This document shows positions 26,409 through 34,854 of a DNA stretch of 64,000 nt, piece by piece. The stretch is from Arthrobacter sp. P2b (GTDB taxonomy: Bacteria > Actinomycetota > Actinomycetes > Actinomycetales > Micrococcaceae): NCBI RefSeq assembly GCF_900168295.1, contig NZ_FVZL01000009.1:1-64000 (forward strand). Reading direction: 5' to 3'. The number at the start of each line of letters is the position of its first letter. Positions within the stretch are counted from its first letter, which is position 1. The notes beneath the pieces were generated by a model. It worked only from the letters and a program-made list of their open reading frames with translations, was not told where the DNA came from and searched no databases. Position numbers and translations under genes: made by a program.

Positions 26409-27473
26409 TTACTCCTTGCCGGCTGCCGCAAAACCGGCAGGCCGCCGGACCTCCTGGCCAAGGGCCTGCGCAGCGTATCCACTGGCAGCCCCGAAACGGT
26501 CGCCCGGCACAGCGTTGTCCGCCATGAGGGTCACCAGTTCGTAGGCGACGTGGCTGGCGGCCACACCCGTAATCTCCGCATGGTCGTAGGCCGGGGCGAC
26601 CTCGACGATGTCTGCGCCCACCAGGTTCATGCCACGGAAGCCGCGGATGATTTCCAGGAGTTCGCGGCTGGTGATGCCGCCGGCTTCGGGCGTGCCGGTG
26701 CCGGGCGCGTGCGCGGGATCCAGCACGTCGATGTCCACGGAGATATACAGCGGGCGGTTGCCGATCCGGTCGCGGACCTTGGCCACGGTCTCCAGGACGC
26801 CCTGGTAGTAGACGTCGGCGGAGGTGACGATGCCGAACCCGAAGCGATGGTCGTCGTCGAGGTCCTTTTTGCCGTAGAGCGGGCCGCGGGTGCCGATGTG
26901 GCTGATCGCCTCGGTATCGAGGATGCCTTCCTCTACGGCTCGGCGGAACGGCGTGCCGTGGGTGTATTCGGCGCCGAAGTAGGTGTCCCAGGTGTCCAGG
27001 TGGGCGTCGAAGTGCAGCATGGCAACCGGCGCGCCTGCACGCTCGGCGGCGGCACGGAGCAGGGGCAGGGCGATGGTGTGGTCGCCGCCAAGGGTTACCA
27101 GCTTGCTGCCGCCGGCCGTGAGGTCGAGGGCGTTCTGCTGGACGGTTTCAATTGCCTCGTTGATGTTGAAGGGGTTGACCGCCATGTCCCCGGCGTCTGC
27201 CACCTGGGCGTTTTCGAACGGGCTGACGTCCCAGGCCGGGTTGTAGGGGCGCAGCAGGCGGCTGGCTTCACGGACGTGGTTGGCGCCGAAGCGGGCGCCG
27301 GGGCGGTAGGAGACGCCGGAGTCAAAGGGAACGCCCACCACCGTGATGTCGGCCTTGGCCACCTGGTCCAGCCGCGGGAGGCGGGCGTAAGTGGCAGCAC
27401 CCGCATAACGGGGAATACGGGATGAATCGATGGGGCCAAGGTTGCCGTTGGCTTCGATGCGCAGCTCTTCCAA
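26409..27473 (-). CDS. Agmatinase/guanidinobutyrase-type ureohydrolase
   Basis: A 354-residue binuclear manganese enzyme of the arginase/agmatinase family, which releases urea from a guanidino compound. The metal ligands are visible in [16 protein letters not shown] and [19 protein letters not shown]. The length exceeds the 300-320 residues common for agmatinases, with a short extension before [14 protein letters not shown]. Start is a TTG at 27473 preceded by AAGGAGAGG. The TPP enzyme follows directly. Family alone cannot separate agmatine from 4-guanidinobutyrate or other guanidino acids; the neighbouring TPP enzyme favours guanidinobutyrate. Confidence 0.88.
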   Translation of the reverse strand: MEELRIEANGNLGPIDSSRIPRYAGAATYARLPRLDQVAKADITVVGVPFDSGVSYRPGARFGANHVREASRLLRPYNPAWDVSPFENAQVADAGDMAVNPFNINEAIETVQQNALDLTAGGSKLVTLGGDHTIALPLLRAAAERAGAPVAMLHFDAHLDTWDTYFGAEYTHGTPFRRAVEEGILDTEAISHIGTRGPLYGKKDLDDDHRFGFGIVTSADVYYQGVLETVAKVRDRIGNRPLYISVDIDVLDPAHAPGTGTPEAGGITSRELLEIIRGFRGMNLVGADIVEVAPAYDHAEITGVAASHVAYELVTLMADNAVPGDRFGAASGYAAQALGQEVRRPAGFAAAGKE

Positions 27474-27768
27474 TGGAGGCCTCTCCTTCGAGGAGTTGAG
27501 TGACTATGTGACTGCCATCATACACCCTGGTTTTCTAATGAGCACCAAGTGTTTACCTTCTTGGGTTCGGTCCATTCCTGCCCGGTTCCTGCCCGGCTTC
27601 TCCACCCTCAGCCCTGGCTTTCGCGGAAAACACAGGAATCCCGCACGCTCCTGCCGCTGACGTCCGAAACGAACCGGGAAGGAATGAGCAGCCCTCGCGC
27701 AAAAGCGCTGTCCACATACCGCCGCTGTCCCATTCCGCAGCCCAATCAGGGCAACCTGCAATTGATGA
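27474..27768. other. Intergenic region between the ureohydrolase gene and an AbiEi-like remnant
   Basis: The 295 bases probably carry the promoter of the ureohydrolase-TPP operon. TTCCTGCCCGG occurs twice in direct repeat at about 27575-27596, and its reverse complement returns at 28418-28429 on the other side of the pseudogene. No gene is recognised. Confidence 0.35.
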
Positions 27769-28330
27769 ATGGACATCTTTGAGTACCTCAAGAGCAACGG
27801 GGGCGTCGCCCGGGCCGCACATCTTTTTGACGCGGGCTACTCGCGGCGGGACATCAGGCGCCTGGCGGAGCGCGGAGCCGCCCAGCCAAGGCGCGGGGTG
27901 TACGCGGTGCAGGGCTGCGACGAAATCCTTGCTGCCGCGATTCAGCACAACGGCTTTGGCGACATCGGCTATCCGGCTGCACGGCGTTCCCCTTGAGCTG
28001 CTCAAAGCCCAACTGCGCGGGGACCGCTCCCGCCCGGTCCTGCGGGCACTGCGGGACCTCGACCTCCGGGCGGAGTCCATCGTGGAGGTGGATGCCCACC
28101 ATCTGTTCAGAACCAACGGCATCGGATATGAGGCCCACGTGGTCCTGCCCGGAATTGGGCGCGTGGATTTCCTGCTTGCCGGCTTCCTGCTCAGGGACCG
28201 GCAACGCAACAACACCTCCACGGTCACCGGCTACGCCGTCCTCCGCTATATGCCCGAACACATCTGGTTCCACCCGGAGCAAGTCATGACGGAAATCAGG
28301 GCCGTGCTGGACGCCGGGACCGGTGCGTTC
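27769..28330 (+). pseudogene. Broken AbiEi-like antitoxin/DUF559-type gene
   Basis: The start MDIFEYLKSNGGVARAAHLF is the N-terminal winged-helix domain of a common actinobacterial protein family annotated as AbiEi-like with a C-terminal endonuclease-like (DUF559) part. After about 65 codons the reading frame shifts and the sequence jumps to the C-terminal region (LRALRDLDLRAESIVEVDA, VVLPGIGRVDFLL, GYAVLRYMPEHIWFHP). The middle of the protein and the stretch after VDFLL that normally carries the nuclease-like acidic residues are missing. At least one frameshift and two deletions make it non-functional. Confidence 0.75.
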
Positions 28331-28399
28331 CTTCCCGCTTTGACGCTGCCCGCCATGTTGGGAGGCCCCACATTCCGGGGAACTCGGGGGAAGGAACGC
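28325..28399. repeat. Inverted repeat at the end of the AbiEi-like remnant
   Basis: GCGTTCCTTCCC at 28325-28336 is repeated as its exact complement at 28388-28399 with 51 bases between. It lies between the pseudogene and the XRE-cupin gene stop and may act as a terminator or be a relic of the event that damaged the gene. Confidence 0.45.
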
Positions 28400-28449
28400 G
28401 GGTGTGCCGGCCACAAACCGGGCAGGAACGTACGGCAACGCGGGGGGCG

Positions 28450-29025
28450 CTACCGGCTGGCGGCCGGAACCAGAACCCAGAGCACCTCGACAGGCTTGTC
28501 TGTGGGGTTGACCCAGGTGTGCGGCTCCCGGCCGGGGAAGGTGACGGTGTCGCCCGCGTCAAGGTCGTACTGCTCGTTGGTGAGGATAAGGCGGATGCTG
28601 CCTTTGATCACGTGAAGCACGTCCACGTCGCAGTCGACAGCGTAGAGTTCGGATTCGCCGCGGCCGTGCGGTTCGATGCAGGCCTGGATGATCTGGATGC
28701 GCCGTTCTGACCGGGCCGTGAGCAGTCGCTCCACAATGCCCTGGCCACCTAGGGAGATCCGCGGCCCGTCGTTGCGCTTGGTCAAGTGCGTTTCCGGGGC
28801 TGCAAACAGGTCGCCGATCGAGATGGACAGGACCTGGCACAGCGTCACCAGCGAGGCCACTGACGGGGACGTCAGGTCGCGCTCCACCCGGCTCAGGAAG
28901 CCCTTGGTAAGCCCGGTGGCATCGGCAACCTGCTCAATGGTGAGCCGCTGGGACTGCCGGGCGGCCCGGATCCGGGAACCAATGGCAACCGGAACGTTGC
29001 TCGGCTCAACTGGCAGTGCCTTCAT
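28450..29025 (-). CDS. XRE-cupin transcriptional regulator
   Basis: A 191-residue regulator with an N-terminal XRE helix-turn-helix (LTIEQVADATGLTKGFLSRVE) and a C-terminal cupin sensor domain (CDVDVLHVIKGSIRLIL, LDAGDTVTFPGREPHTWVNP). Proteins of this build, such as PuuR, usually control amine or amino-acid catabolism and sense the substrate in the cupin. It is divergent from the sodium symporter gene at 29296, and the space between them has a promoter and a palindrome. This places the ureohydrolase-TPP operon and the transporter under a common candidate regulator. Confidence 0.92.
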   Translation of the reverse strand: MKALPVEPSNVPVAIGSRIRAARQSQRLTIEQVADATGLTKGFLSRVERDLTSPSVASLVTLCQVLSISIGDLFAAPETHLTKRNDGPRISLGGQGIVERLLTARSERRIQIIQACIEPHGRGESELYAVDCDVDVLHVIKGSIRLILTNEQYDLDAGDTVTFPGREPHTWVNPTDKPVEVLWVLVPAASR

Positions 29026-29134
29026 CTACGAACCTTTCATGGCCGGCAGTCCGGCCCCACTCTGGAGCAATACTAATGGCCAGCCTCTTCTGTGACGCCT
29101 CCATGGCGCGCGGTCCGGGCTACCTAATTCCCCC

Positions 29135-29193
29135 TTGACTGTTACTGCCGTCACAGCCTAACCTTTGGAAAACACATGTTGCCTATAGGGCAA
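29135..29193 (+). promoter_or_regulatory. Symporter promoter with palindromic operator candidate
   Basis: TTGACT at 29135-29140 and TAACCT at 29159-29164 (18-base spacing) form a plausible sigma-70-type promoter for the symporter gene. Just downstream, TTGCCTATAGGGCAA at 29179-29193 is a near-perfect palindrome around CCTATAGG, well placed for repression by the divergent XRE-cupin regulator. Confidence 0.55.
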
Positions 29194-29295
29194 TTATCGA
29201 GAGCCCCCTCTCACCCCAATTTTCGCAGCGGCATCCGGCCGTCCCCCCGCTCCGGATGCAACCCCCGGCTGCCAAACAGCTCCAAGGAGCCCAAC

Positions 29296-30816
29296 ATGGA
29301 CGCACAAGTCATCAACATCGCCATCGTGGTGGTGTACCTTCTCGCAATGCTGGCCTTCGGCTGGTGGGGCAAGTCCCGCACCAAGAACAACAGCGACTTC
29401 CTGGTCGCCGGCCGGCGGCTCGGCCCCTTCCTCTACACCGGCACCATGGCCGCCGTCGTCCTTGGCGGGGCTTCAACCGTCGGTGGCGTGGGCCTGGGTT
29501 ACAAGTTCGGCATCTCCGGAATGTGGCTGGTGGTGGCCATCGGCGCCGGCGTCCTGCTCCTGAGCCTGCTTTTCGCCGGGACCATCCAGAAACTGAAGAT
29601 CTACACGGTCTCCCAGATGCTGACCCTGCGCTACGGCAGCCGGGCAACTGAGGCCTCCGGCATCGTGATGCTCGCCTACACGCTGATGCTGTGCGCCACT
29701 TCCACGGGCGCCTACGCCACCATCTTCGTGGTGCTGTTCGGCCTTGACCGCGCCCTGGCCATCGCGATTGGCGGCGCCATCGTGCTGGTGTACTCCACGG
29801 TGGGCGGCATGTGGTCCATCACCCTGGCAGACCAGGTGCAGTTCGTCATCAAGACCGTCGGCATCTTCTTCCTGATGCTCCCCTTCACCCTCAACGCCGC
29901 CGGTGGCATCGACGGCATCCGCAGCCGCGTTGACGAGAGCTTCTTCCAGATCGACGGCATCGGCCTCCAGACGATCATCACCTACTTCGTCGTCTACACC
30001 CTGGGCCTGCTGATCGGCCAGGACATCTGGCAGCGCGTCTTCACGGCCAAGACGCCCGGAGTAGCCCGCTGGGGCGGAGCCACGGCCGGCATCTACTGCA
30101 TCCTCTACGGTGTTGCCGGCGCCCTGATCGGCATGGCCGCGAGCGTGGCGCTGTCCAACATCGAGATCACCGCCAAGGATGATGTCTACGCCGAAGTTGC
30201 CCAGAACCTGCTGCCCATCGGCATCGGCGGACTGGTCCTGGCCGCCGCCGTCGCGGCCATGATGTCCACTGCCTCCGGCGCCCTCATCGCCGCCGCCACC
30301 GTAGCCCGCGCGGACGTCCTGCCGTTCGTGGCCAGCTGGTTCGGCAAGAACATCAGCACCGAGGACACGGACAACCCCGAGCACGACGTCAAGGCCAACC
30401 GCATCTGGGTCCTCACCCTGGGCATCATCGCCATCGTCATCGCCATCATCACCAAGGACGTTGTGGCCGCCCTGACCATCGCCTACGACATCCTGGTGGG
30501 CGGCCTCCTGGTGGCAATCCTGGGCGGCCTCGTGTGGAAGCGAGGCACCGGAATCGCCGCCGCCGCCTCCATGGCGGTGGGCTCCGTGGTCACCCTGGGC
30601 ACCATGATCGTCCTGGAAATCAACGCCAAGGCGCCGCTGGACGGCATCTACGCCAACGAGCCCATCTACTACGGCCTCCTCGCCTCGGCCGTGGTCTACA
30701 TTGCCGTCTCCCTCATCACCCCGCCCACCGACCCCCAGGTCATGCGGAACTGGCAGCGCCGCGTCGCCGGCCAGGACACCGAGGAAACCCCGGCAGAAGC
30801 AGTCACCGCTCCCTGA
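29296..30816 (+). CDS. Sodium:solute symporter (SSS family)
   Basis: A 506-residue transporter with about 13 membrane helices of the SSS family, which couples uptake of sugars, amino acids, organic acids or amines to sodium. Family features are FGWWGKSRTKNNSDFLVAGR after helix 1, the GTMAAVVLGGASTVGG stretch, and FVVYTLGLLIGQDIWQRVF. The ATG at 29296 follows CCAAGGAGC; the longer frame upstream is Pro/Arg-rich and unlikely. Its divergent XRE-cupin neighbour and the nearby ureohydrolase and TPP enzyme suggest uptake of a guanidino compound or related amine, which is an inference from context. A strong terminator follows at 30863. Confidence 0.93.
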   Translation: MDAQVINIAIVVVYLLAMLAFGWWGKSRTKNNSDFLVAGRRLGPFLYTGTMAAVVLGGASTVGGVGLGYKFGISGMWLVVAIGAGVLLLSLLFAGTIQKLKIYTVSQMLTLRYGSRATEASGIVMLAYTLMLCATSTGAYATIFVVLFGLDRALAIAIGGAIVLVYSTVGGMWSITLADQVQFVIKTVGIFFLMLPFTLNAAGGIDGIRSRVDESFFQIDGIGLQTIITYFVVYTLGLLIGQDIWQRVFTAKTPGVARWGGATAGIYCILYGVAGALIGMAASVALSNIEITAKDDVYAEVAQNLLPIGIGGLVLAAAVAAMMSTASGALIAAATVARADVLPFVASWFGKNISTEDTDNPEHDVKANRIWVLTLGIIAIVIAIITKDVVAALTIAYDILVGGLLVAILGGLVWKRGTGIAAAASMAVGSVVTLGTMIVLEINAKAPLDGIYANEPIYYGLLASAVVYIAVSLITPPTDPQVMRNWQRRVAGQDTEETPAEAVTAP

Positions 30817-30862
30817 CGGCCGCTTCCAGCGCCACGACGGCCCATGCACCACGGCCAACGCA

Positions 30863-30912
30863 CGACGACGGCGCCTCCTTTCGCTGAACCGCGGAAGGAG
30901 GCGCCGTCGTCG
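30863..30912. terminator. Strong bidirectional terminator
   Basis: A 22-bp stem (CGACGACGGCGCCTCCTTTCGC and its complement with one G-T wobble) and a six-base loop lie between the convergent symporter gene and the small acidic-protein gene. Confidence 0.9.
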
Positions 30913-30924
30913 TCTGTCCTATGC

Positions 30925-31155
30925 CTACTCTGTTTCGGTGTCGCGGACCTCGTCCGGGTCCAGCGGGACCGGGCGGTCCTCGGCGTCGATGACTATCGGG
31001 GCGGGCTGTACCACCGGTTCCTCCTCGTCCAGGAATTCATCCTCGGTGTCCCAGTCGTCCTCATTTACCGGTGCATCCTCGGCGTAGTCGTAGGCGGGAT
31101 CCGCTTCGACGGCGTCCAGGTGCGGCATGTCCGGGTGCTGTCCGGTGGTGCTCAT
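30925..31155 (-). CDS. Small acidic protein, 76 aa, unknown function
   Basis: A 76-residue, strongly acidic protein with no hydrophobic segment (DEFLDEEEPVVQPAP, DPDEVRDTETE). It is probably disordered or a charged partner protein. The ATG at 31155 follows a good GGAGG ribosome-binding site and the stop is close to a strong terminator, so I consider it expressed. No family was recognised. The gene is divergent from the iron transporter gene, with 255 bases between them. Confidence 0.65.
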   Translation of the reverse strand: MSTTGQHPDMPHLDAVEADPAYDYAEDAPVNEDDWDTEDEFLDEEEPVVQPAPIVIDAEDRPVPLDPDEVRDTETE

Positions 31156-31410
31156 GATTCAACCTCCGTTTGTTCGCCTGACGTGCTCTTTCAGTGAGGG
31201 CGCCGGCTGCGCCACACTTTCATCACAACACCGCGCGGCAGGCGGGTCAATAGCAGATGCGGAGCCCTGCCGGCCGGGCTGCGGGGCCACCGGATTGAGG
31301 CAGACCGAAACCTCCCAGCGAGGTTTGCCAGCCAAAAAACCCCGGAATTTCGCAGTAAGCTGGGCACTGCAATGGGGCCGCTACATGCCCTATCCAGCCC
31401 AGGAGTTTCC
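31156..31410. other. Divergent promoter region of the acidic protein and iron transporter genes
   Basis: The 255 bases should hold promoters in both directions. A short hairpin (AAACCTC, five-base loop, GAGGTTT at 31308-31326) is followed by an A-rich stretch. I looked for an IdeR/DtxR iron box and did not find one that I could defend. Confidence 0.35.
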
Positions 31411-32574
31411 GTGTCACAGCACGCCCAGCCCGACCATGCCCCATCGAATTCGGGCACATCAAATTCGGCCCAGCCGAACCAGCCCCAGCCTGCCGCACCG
31501 TCCGCGGCGGACATCAAGCGGTGGCGCCAGTACCTTGCCGACGAGCGTGCCGAAGCCGCCGTCTACCGCGACCTGGCGCAGAACCGGCAGGGCGAGGAAC
31601 GCGACATCCTCCTCGCCCTGGCGGAAGCCGAGGGCCGGCACGAAGCGCACTGGCTGGCCCTGCTGGGAGAACAGGCGGGCAAGGCACGGCAGGCCTCGTT
31701 CCGCAGCCGGTTCCTTGGCTTCCTTGCACGGCACTTCGGCTCGGTGTTCGTACTGGCGCTTGCGCAACGGGCAGAAGGCCGCTCCCCCTATGCCAAGGAC
31801 CCCAACGCCACAGCTGCGATGGCCGCCGACGAACAGATCCATGAGGAAGTAGTCCGCGGTTTGGCAACACGCGGCCGCAACCGCCTGGCCGGAACGTTCC
31901 GCGCCGCCGTCTTCGGCGCCAACGACGGCCTGGTCAGCAACCTGTCCCTGGTGATGGGCATGGCCGCGTCCGGCGTGGCCAGCACCGTGGTCCTGCTCAG
32001 CGGCATCGCGGGACTGTTGGCGGGTGCCATGTCCATGGGCGCCGGTGAATTCATTTCCGTCCGGTCCCAGCGGGAGCTCCTGGCGGCCACCCGCCCCACG
32101 CAGATCACCCTGGCCGCGGCCCCGAAGCTGGACATCGAGCACAACGAACTCCTTCTCGTCTACCTGGCCAGGGGCATGTCCCATGAGGCGGCCGAGCACC
32201 GGGTGGCAGAGCGCATGGGCCTGTTGTCCTGCGACTGTGATCCCAGCCTGTCCCTGCAGCCGGAGCTGCCGGAGGACGAAGACCAGCATGAAGCTGTCGG
32301 CACGGCATGGGGTGCGGCGCTGTCCAGCTTCTGCTTCTTCGCCTCCGGCGCCATCGTGCCCATCCTGCCGTTCCTCTTTGGCATGACCGGTGTGGCTGCC
32401 CTGGTGGTGGCCGGCGTCCTGGTGGGCATTGCCCTGCTTGCCACCGGCGGCATCGTGGGCCTGCTGTCCGGCACCTCGCCCCTGACCCGCGGCCTGCGCC
32501 AGCTCGCCATCGGGCTGGGAGCCGCCGCGGTGACCTACCTGCTGGGGCTGGTCTTCGGCACCGTGGTGGGTTAG
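31411..32574 (+). CDS. Ferritin-like domain fused to VIT1/CCC1 transporter (MbfA/EVIT type)
   Basis: A 387-residue membrane protein. After a Pro/Gln/Asn-rich N-terminus, residues of about 30-150 form a ferritin-like four-helix domain with a first Glu in DERAEAAVYRDLA and two ExxH motifs (EGRH and EQIH), the usual diiron ligands. The C-terminal part is a VIT1/CCC1 transporter with FGANDGLVSNLSLVMGMAA, GAGEFISVRSQREL and five membrane helices. Such erythrin-VIT proteins, for example MbfA, export iron (and manganese) from the cytoplasm and protect against oxidative stress. The GTG at 31411 follows AGGAG. The stop overlaps the start of the protease gene (TAGTG at 32572-32576). Confidence 0.9.
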   Translation: MSQHAQPDHAPSNSGTSNSAQPNQPQPAAPSAADIKRWRQYLADERAEAAVYRDLAQNRQGEERDILLALAEAEGRHEAHWLALLGEQAGKARQASFRSRFLGFLARHFGSVFVLALAQRAEGRSPYAKDPNATAAMAADEQIHEEVVRGLATRGRNRLAGTFRAAVFGANDGLVSNLSLVMGMAASGVASTVVLLSGIAGLLAGAMSMGAGEFISVRSQRELLAATRPTQITLAAAPKLDIEHNELLLVYLARGMSHEAAEHRVAERMGLLSCDCDPSLSLQPELPEDEDQHEAVGTAWGAALSSFCFFASGAIVPILPFLFGMTGVAALVVAGVLVGIALLATGGIVGLLSGTSPLTRGLRQLAIGLGAAAVTYLLGLVFGTVVG

Positions 32575-33539
32575 TGGATGAAGACCGGCCCCCGCGCCAC
32601 GCAGGCTACCGAACCCGGCGGGAAGGCGCAGGCCCACGATTCAGGGTGGTCCTGGTCAGCGCCCTCTGCGTGGCCGGAGTGTTGGGCGGTGCGCTGGTGC
32701 TGGACGATCCCAGGGTAAAGCAGCTCCTGGACTTTCGAATTGGCCCGGGCAACGGGCAGCAACGGCAGCCGGGTGGCGGCCCGGACCGTACAAAACAGGA
32801 CAGTGTGGCACAGGACAATGCTGCGCCGTCCGGTGAAGCCGGCACCCGGCCTGCGGCAGAGGCCAGCCTGGACACCCCTCCCCCGGGCTTCGAGGAGGAA
32901 GACGCTCCCCTCGGCGCCCCTTCCCCGCCTGCCGCGGGCAGCGACTCGTACCGGTTCCTTGCGGTCAACGGTGACGGCAGTCCGGTGGGATATTCGCCCT
33001 GCCGGCCCCTCCACTACGTGGTGAACGCCGACCTCGCCCCGGCCGGTGCGGAGCACCTGGTTCCGGGGGCCATTGCCACCATTTCGGCAGCAACAGGCAT
33101 CAGGTTCATTGATGACGGCACCACCCGTGAACAGCCCTCGCCGCAACGGCAGCCCTACCAGCCGGACGCGTACGGCGAGCGCTGGGCACCGCTGCTCATT
33201 GCGTGGACCACGCCCGAGGTGGCACCGCAGCTGGAGGGGAAAGTGATCGGCACCGGCGGCAGCACCCATTTCAGTTACGACGACGGGCCCAAGACGTTCG
33301 TGACCGGCGGCCTGGACCTGGACGCGCCGCAGATCGCCAACGAGCTGCTGAACCCGGATGGACATCTCTACGCCACCGCGGTGATCCTTCACGAGCTGAG
33401 CCATGTGGTGGGCCTGGACCATGTGGAAGACCCTACCCAGCTGATGTACCCGGAGATCGGCACCCCCGAGGGTCTGTCCGCGGGCGACCTCAACGGGTTG
33501 TTCGAGCTGAGCAAGGCCCAGTGCCGGAAAGACCTTTAG
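32574..33539 (+). CDS. Matrixin-like zinc metalloprotease, membrane-anchored or secreted
   Basis: A 321-residue protein with a basic N-terminus, one hydrophobic helix (VVLVSALCVAGVLGGALVL), a Pro/Gly-rich linker and a C-terminal metzincin-type domain. The zinc motif HELSHVVGLDH (about residues 273-283) matches HExxHxxGxxH, and LMYPEI provides the Met-turn, as in matrixins (M10). The catalytic domain therefore lies outside the cell. The GTG at 32574 overlaps the stop codon of the iron transporter gene, so the two genes seem translationally coupled, an unexpected pairing. The ribosome-binding site is weak, which is in line with coupling. Confidence 0.8.
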   Translation: MDEDRPPRHAGYRTRREGAGPRFRVVLVSALCVAGVLGGALVLDDPRVKQLLDFRIGPGNGQQRQPGGGPDRTKQDSVAQDNAAPSGEAGTRPAAEASLDTPPPGFEEEDAPLGAPSPPAAGSDSYRFLAVNGDGSPVGYSPCRPLHYVVNADLAPAGAEHLVPGAIATISAATGIRFIDDGTTREQPSPQRQPYQPDAYGERWAPLLIAWTTPEVAPQLEGKVIGTGGSTHFSYDDGPKTFVTGGLDLDAPQIANELLNPDGHLYATAVILHELSHVVGLDHVEDPTQLMYPEIGTPEGLSAGDLNGLFELSKAQCRKDL

Positions 33540-33577
33540 CCGAATAGACCTTTAGCCCTACAGACCTTTGGCCTGAA
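33530..33577. repeat. Three 16-bp tandem repeats at the protease stop codon
   Basis: AGACCTTTAGCCGAAT, AGACCTTTAGCCCTAC and AGACCTTTGGCCTGAA follow one another. The first copy supplies the protease stop codon, and the copies end ten bases before the convergent gene's stop at 33588. The 16-base period puts the repeated TAG in a second frame. Confidence 0.8.
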
Positions 33578-33587
33578 GGACCGCTGA

Positions 33588-34721
33588 CTACCGGAGCAGG
33601 ACGGTCACCGCTTCTTCCACGCTGTCCACCAGGAAGATCCGGTCCGCCATGGGCCGGTCCGCCGCCAGGCTGCGGAGCATGGGCCACGCGGGGTATTGGT
33701 GCTCCCAGTGGTGCCTGCCCACCAGGACCATGGGTGTGACCTTTTCCGGGGCTCCGTAGTAGTTTTCGCAGGCGTCCTGGAAAATTTCCTGGACAGTTCC
33801 GGCGGCTCCGGGCAGGAACACGATCCCTCCCTGGCAGAGCTCCAGCAGGATGGCTTCACGGATGGCGTTCGCGAAGTATTTGGCGATGTGGGTGGCAAAG
33901 CAGTTGGGCGGCTCATGGCCGTAGAACCAGGTGGGGATTCCCAGCGACGGCGTCCCGCCGGGAAAGCGTTCGACGACGGCCGCCGCCGCCCGCGCCCACG
34001 CCGACACCGAGGGACGGAAGCCGGGAACGGCCGCGAGCATGTCCAACGCAGCCTGCAGGCCGTCGTCGTCCGCCTGGCTCAGGTAGGCACCCACGTTCGC
34101 GGCCTCCATGGCGCCGGGCCCGCCGCCGGTGGCAACGGAATAGCCGTTTCTTGCCAGCAGCCTGCCAAGCATGGCCGCCTGCGCGTAGTCCGCGCTGCCA
34201 CGCTGGGCGGCGTGCCCGCCCATCACTCCCACCATGGGCTGCCCTGACCAGGGGTGGGAATGGGTCAGCTCGTCCAGCGCGTCGCCGATGGCATGGTCGT
34301 GCAGGGCTGAGGCGAGGGTGGCGTCCACCCGGTGCCGCTGGCCCGGCTGGATGCTCCATTGATAGATCCGCGCGTCTGGCAGCTCCTCGTAGGGGGCGTC
34401 GGCGAGCCCGTCATAGAGTTCGCCGGGCGAGTAGAGCGTGGAGCGGTACGGGTTGAAGGGGACTCCCGTGAGCCGTGGAAAGATGAGCGCTCCGCGGTTG
34501 CGGAGGGCATCCTCCATTCCCTCGTCAAAGGTGCAGCCAAGGAAAATGGCGCCCTCCACATCGAGGCCGGCCAGGGCGGAAGCCCGGCCGCGGAGGTCCA
34601 GGGACTGCGCGTGCCAGCCCTGCAGGTGCACGGCACCGGCCGCCAGCATGCGGTCGAAGCTTTCCAGGTCTTCCACTTCCAGGCTGCGCGGACTGGGGCC
34701 AAGGTTTCCCGAAAGGTTCAT
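33588..34721 (-). CDS. LOG-family Rossmann-fold nucleotide-binding protein
   Basis: A protein of about 377 residues with a C-terminal LOG/TIGR00730 domain: GVMGGHAAQRGS, ATGGGPGAMEAANVGA and the active-site variant LPGAAGTVQEIFQ in place of PGGxGTxxE. LOG proteins hydrolyse nucleoside 5'-monophosphates of the cytokinin type or related nucleotides; the longer bacterial form with an N-terminal extension (here about 160 residues, FNPYRSTLYSPGELYDGL) resembles PpnN-like nucleotidases. The ATG at 34721 has an AAGGCGG site; an in-frame GTG at 34751 would add ten residues. The second Gly of the motif is Ala here, so activity needs confirmation. Confidence 0.82.
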   Translation of the reverse strand: MNLSGNLGPSPRSLEVEDLESFDRMLAAGAVHLQGWHAQSLDLRGRASALAGLDVEGAIFLGCTFDEGMEDALRNRGALIFPRLTGVPFNPYRSTLYSPGELYDGLADAPYEELPDARIYQWSIQPGQRHRVDATLASALHDHAIGDALDELTHSHPWSGQPMVGVMGGHAAQRGSADYAQAAMLGRLLARNGYSVATGGGPGAMEAANVGAYLSQADDDGLQAALDMLAAVPGFRPSVSAWARAAAAVVERFPGGTPSLGIPTWFYGHEPPNCFATHIAKYFANAIREAILLELCQGGIVFLPGAAGTVQEIFQDACENYYGAPEKVTPMVLVGRHHWEHQYPAWPMLRSLAADRPMADRIFLVDSVEEAVTVLLR

Positions 34722-34772
34722 GGCTGTTGCCGCCTTCTGCTGCTCATCCACCCAGCGTAGGCCACCGGCAAA

Positions 34773-34839
34773 AGCAACGCGGGGTCAGATCCGGCCCTCC
34801 GGAAGCTCCGGATTGGGCTGGGTCTGACCCCGCGTTGCT
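34773..34839. terminator. Terminator after the sugar-porter gene
   Basis: A perfect 17-bp inverted repeat (AGCAACGCGGGGTCAGA and its complement) encloses a smaller inner hairpin (TCCGGCCCTCCGGA). It lies 16 bases beyond the minus-strand stop at 34855 and upstream of the LOG gene. Confidence 0.85.
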
Positions 34840-34854
34840 CCCAGGGGTAGGTGA

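Noticed and set aside
29473..30858. A 461-codon minus-strand frame opposite the sodium symporter
   Set aside because: Antisense shadow; the translation is dominated by Gly, Asp and His and runs through the terminator region.
31156..31410. IdeR/DtxR iron box in front of the iron transporter gene
   Set aside because: A 7-bp hairpin with AAACCTC arms is present, but it does not match the iron-box pattern well enough.
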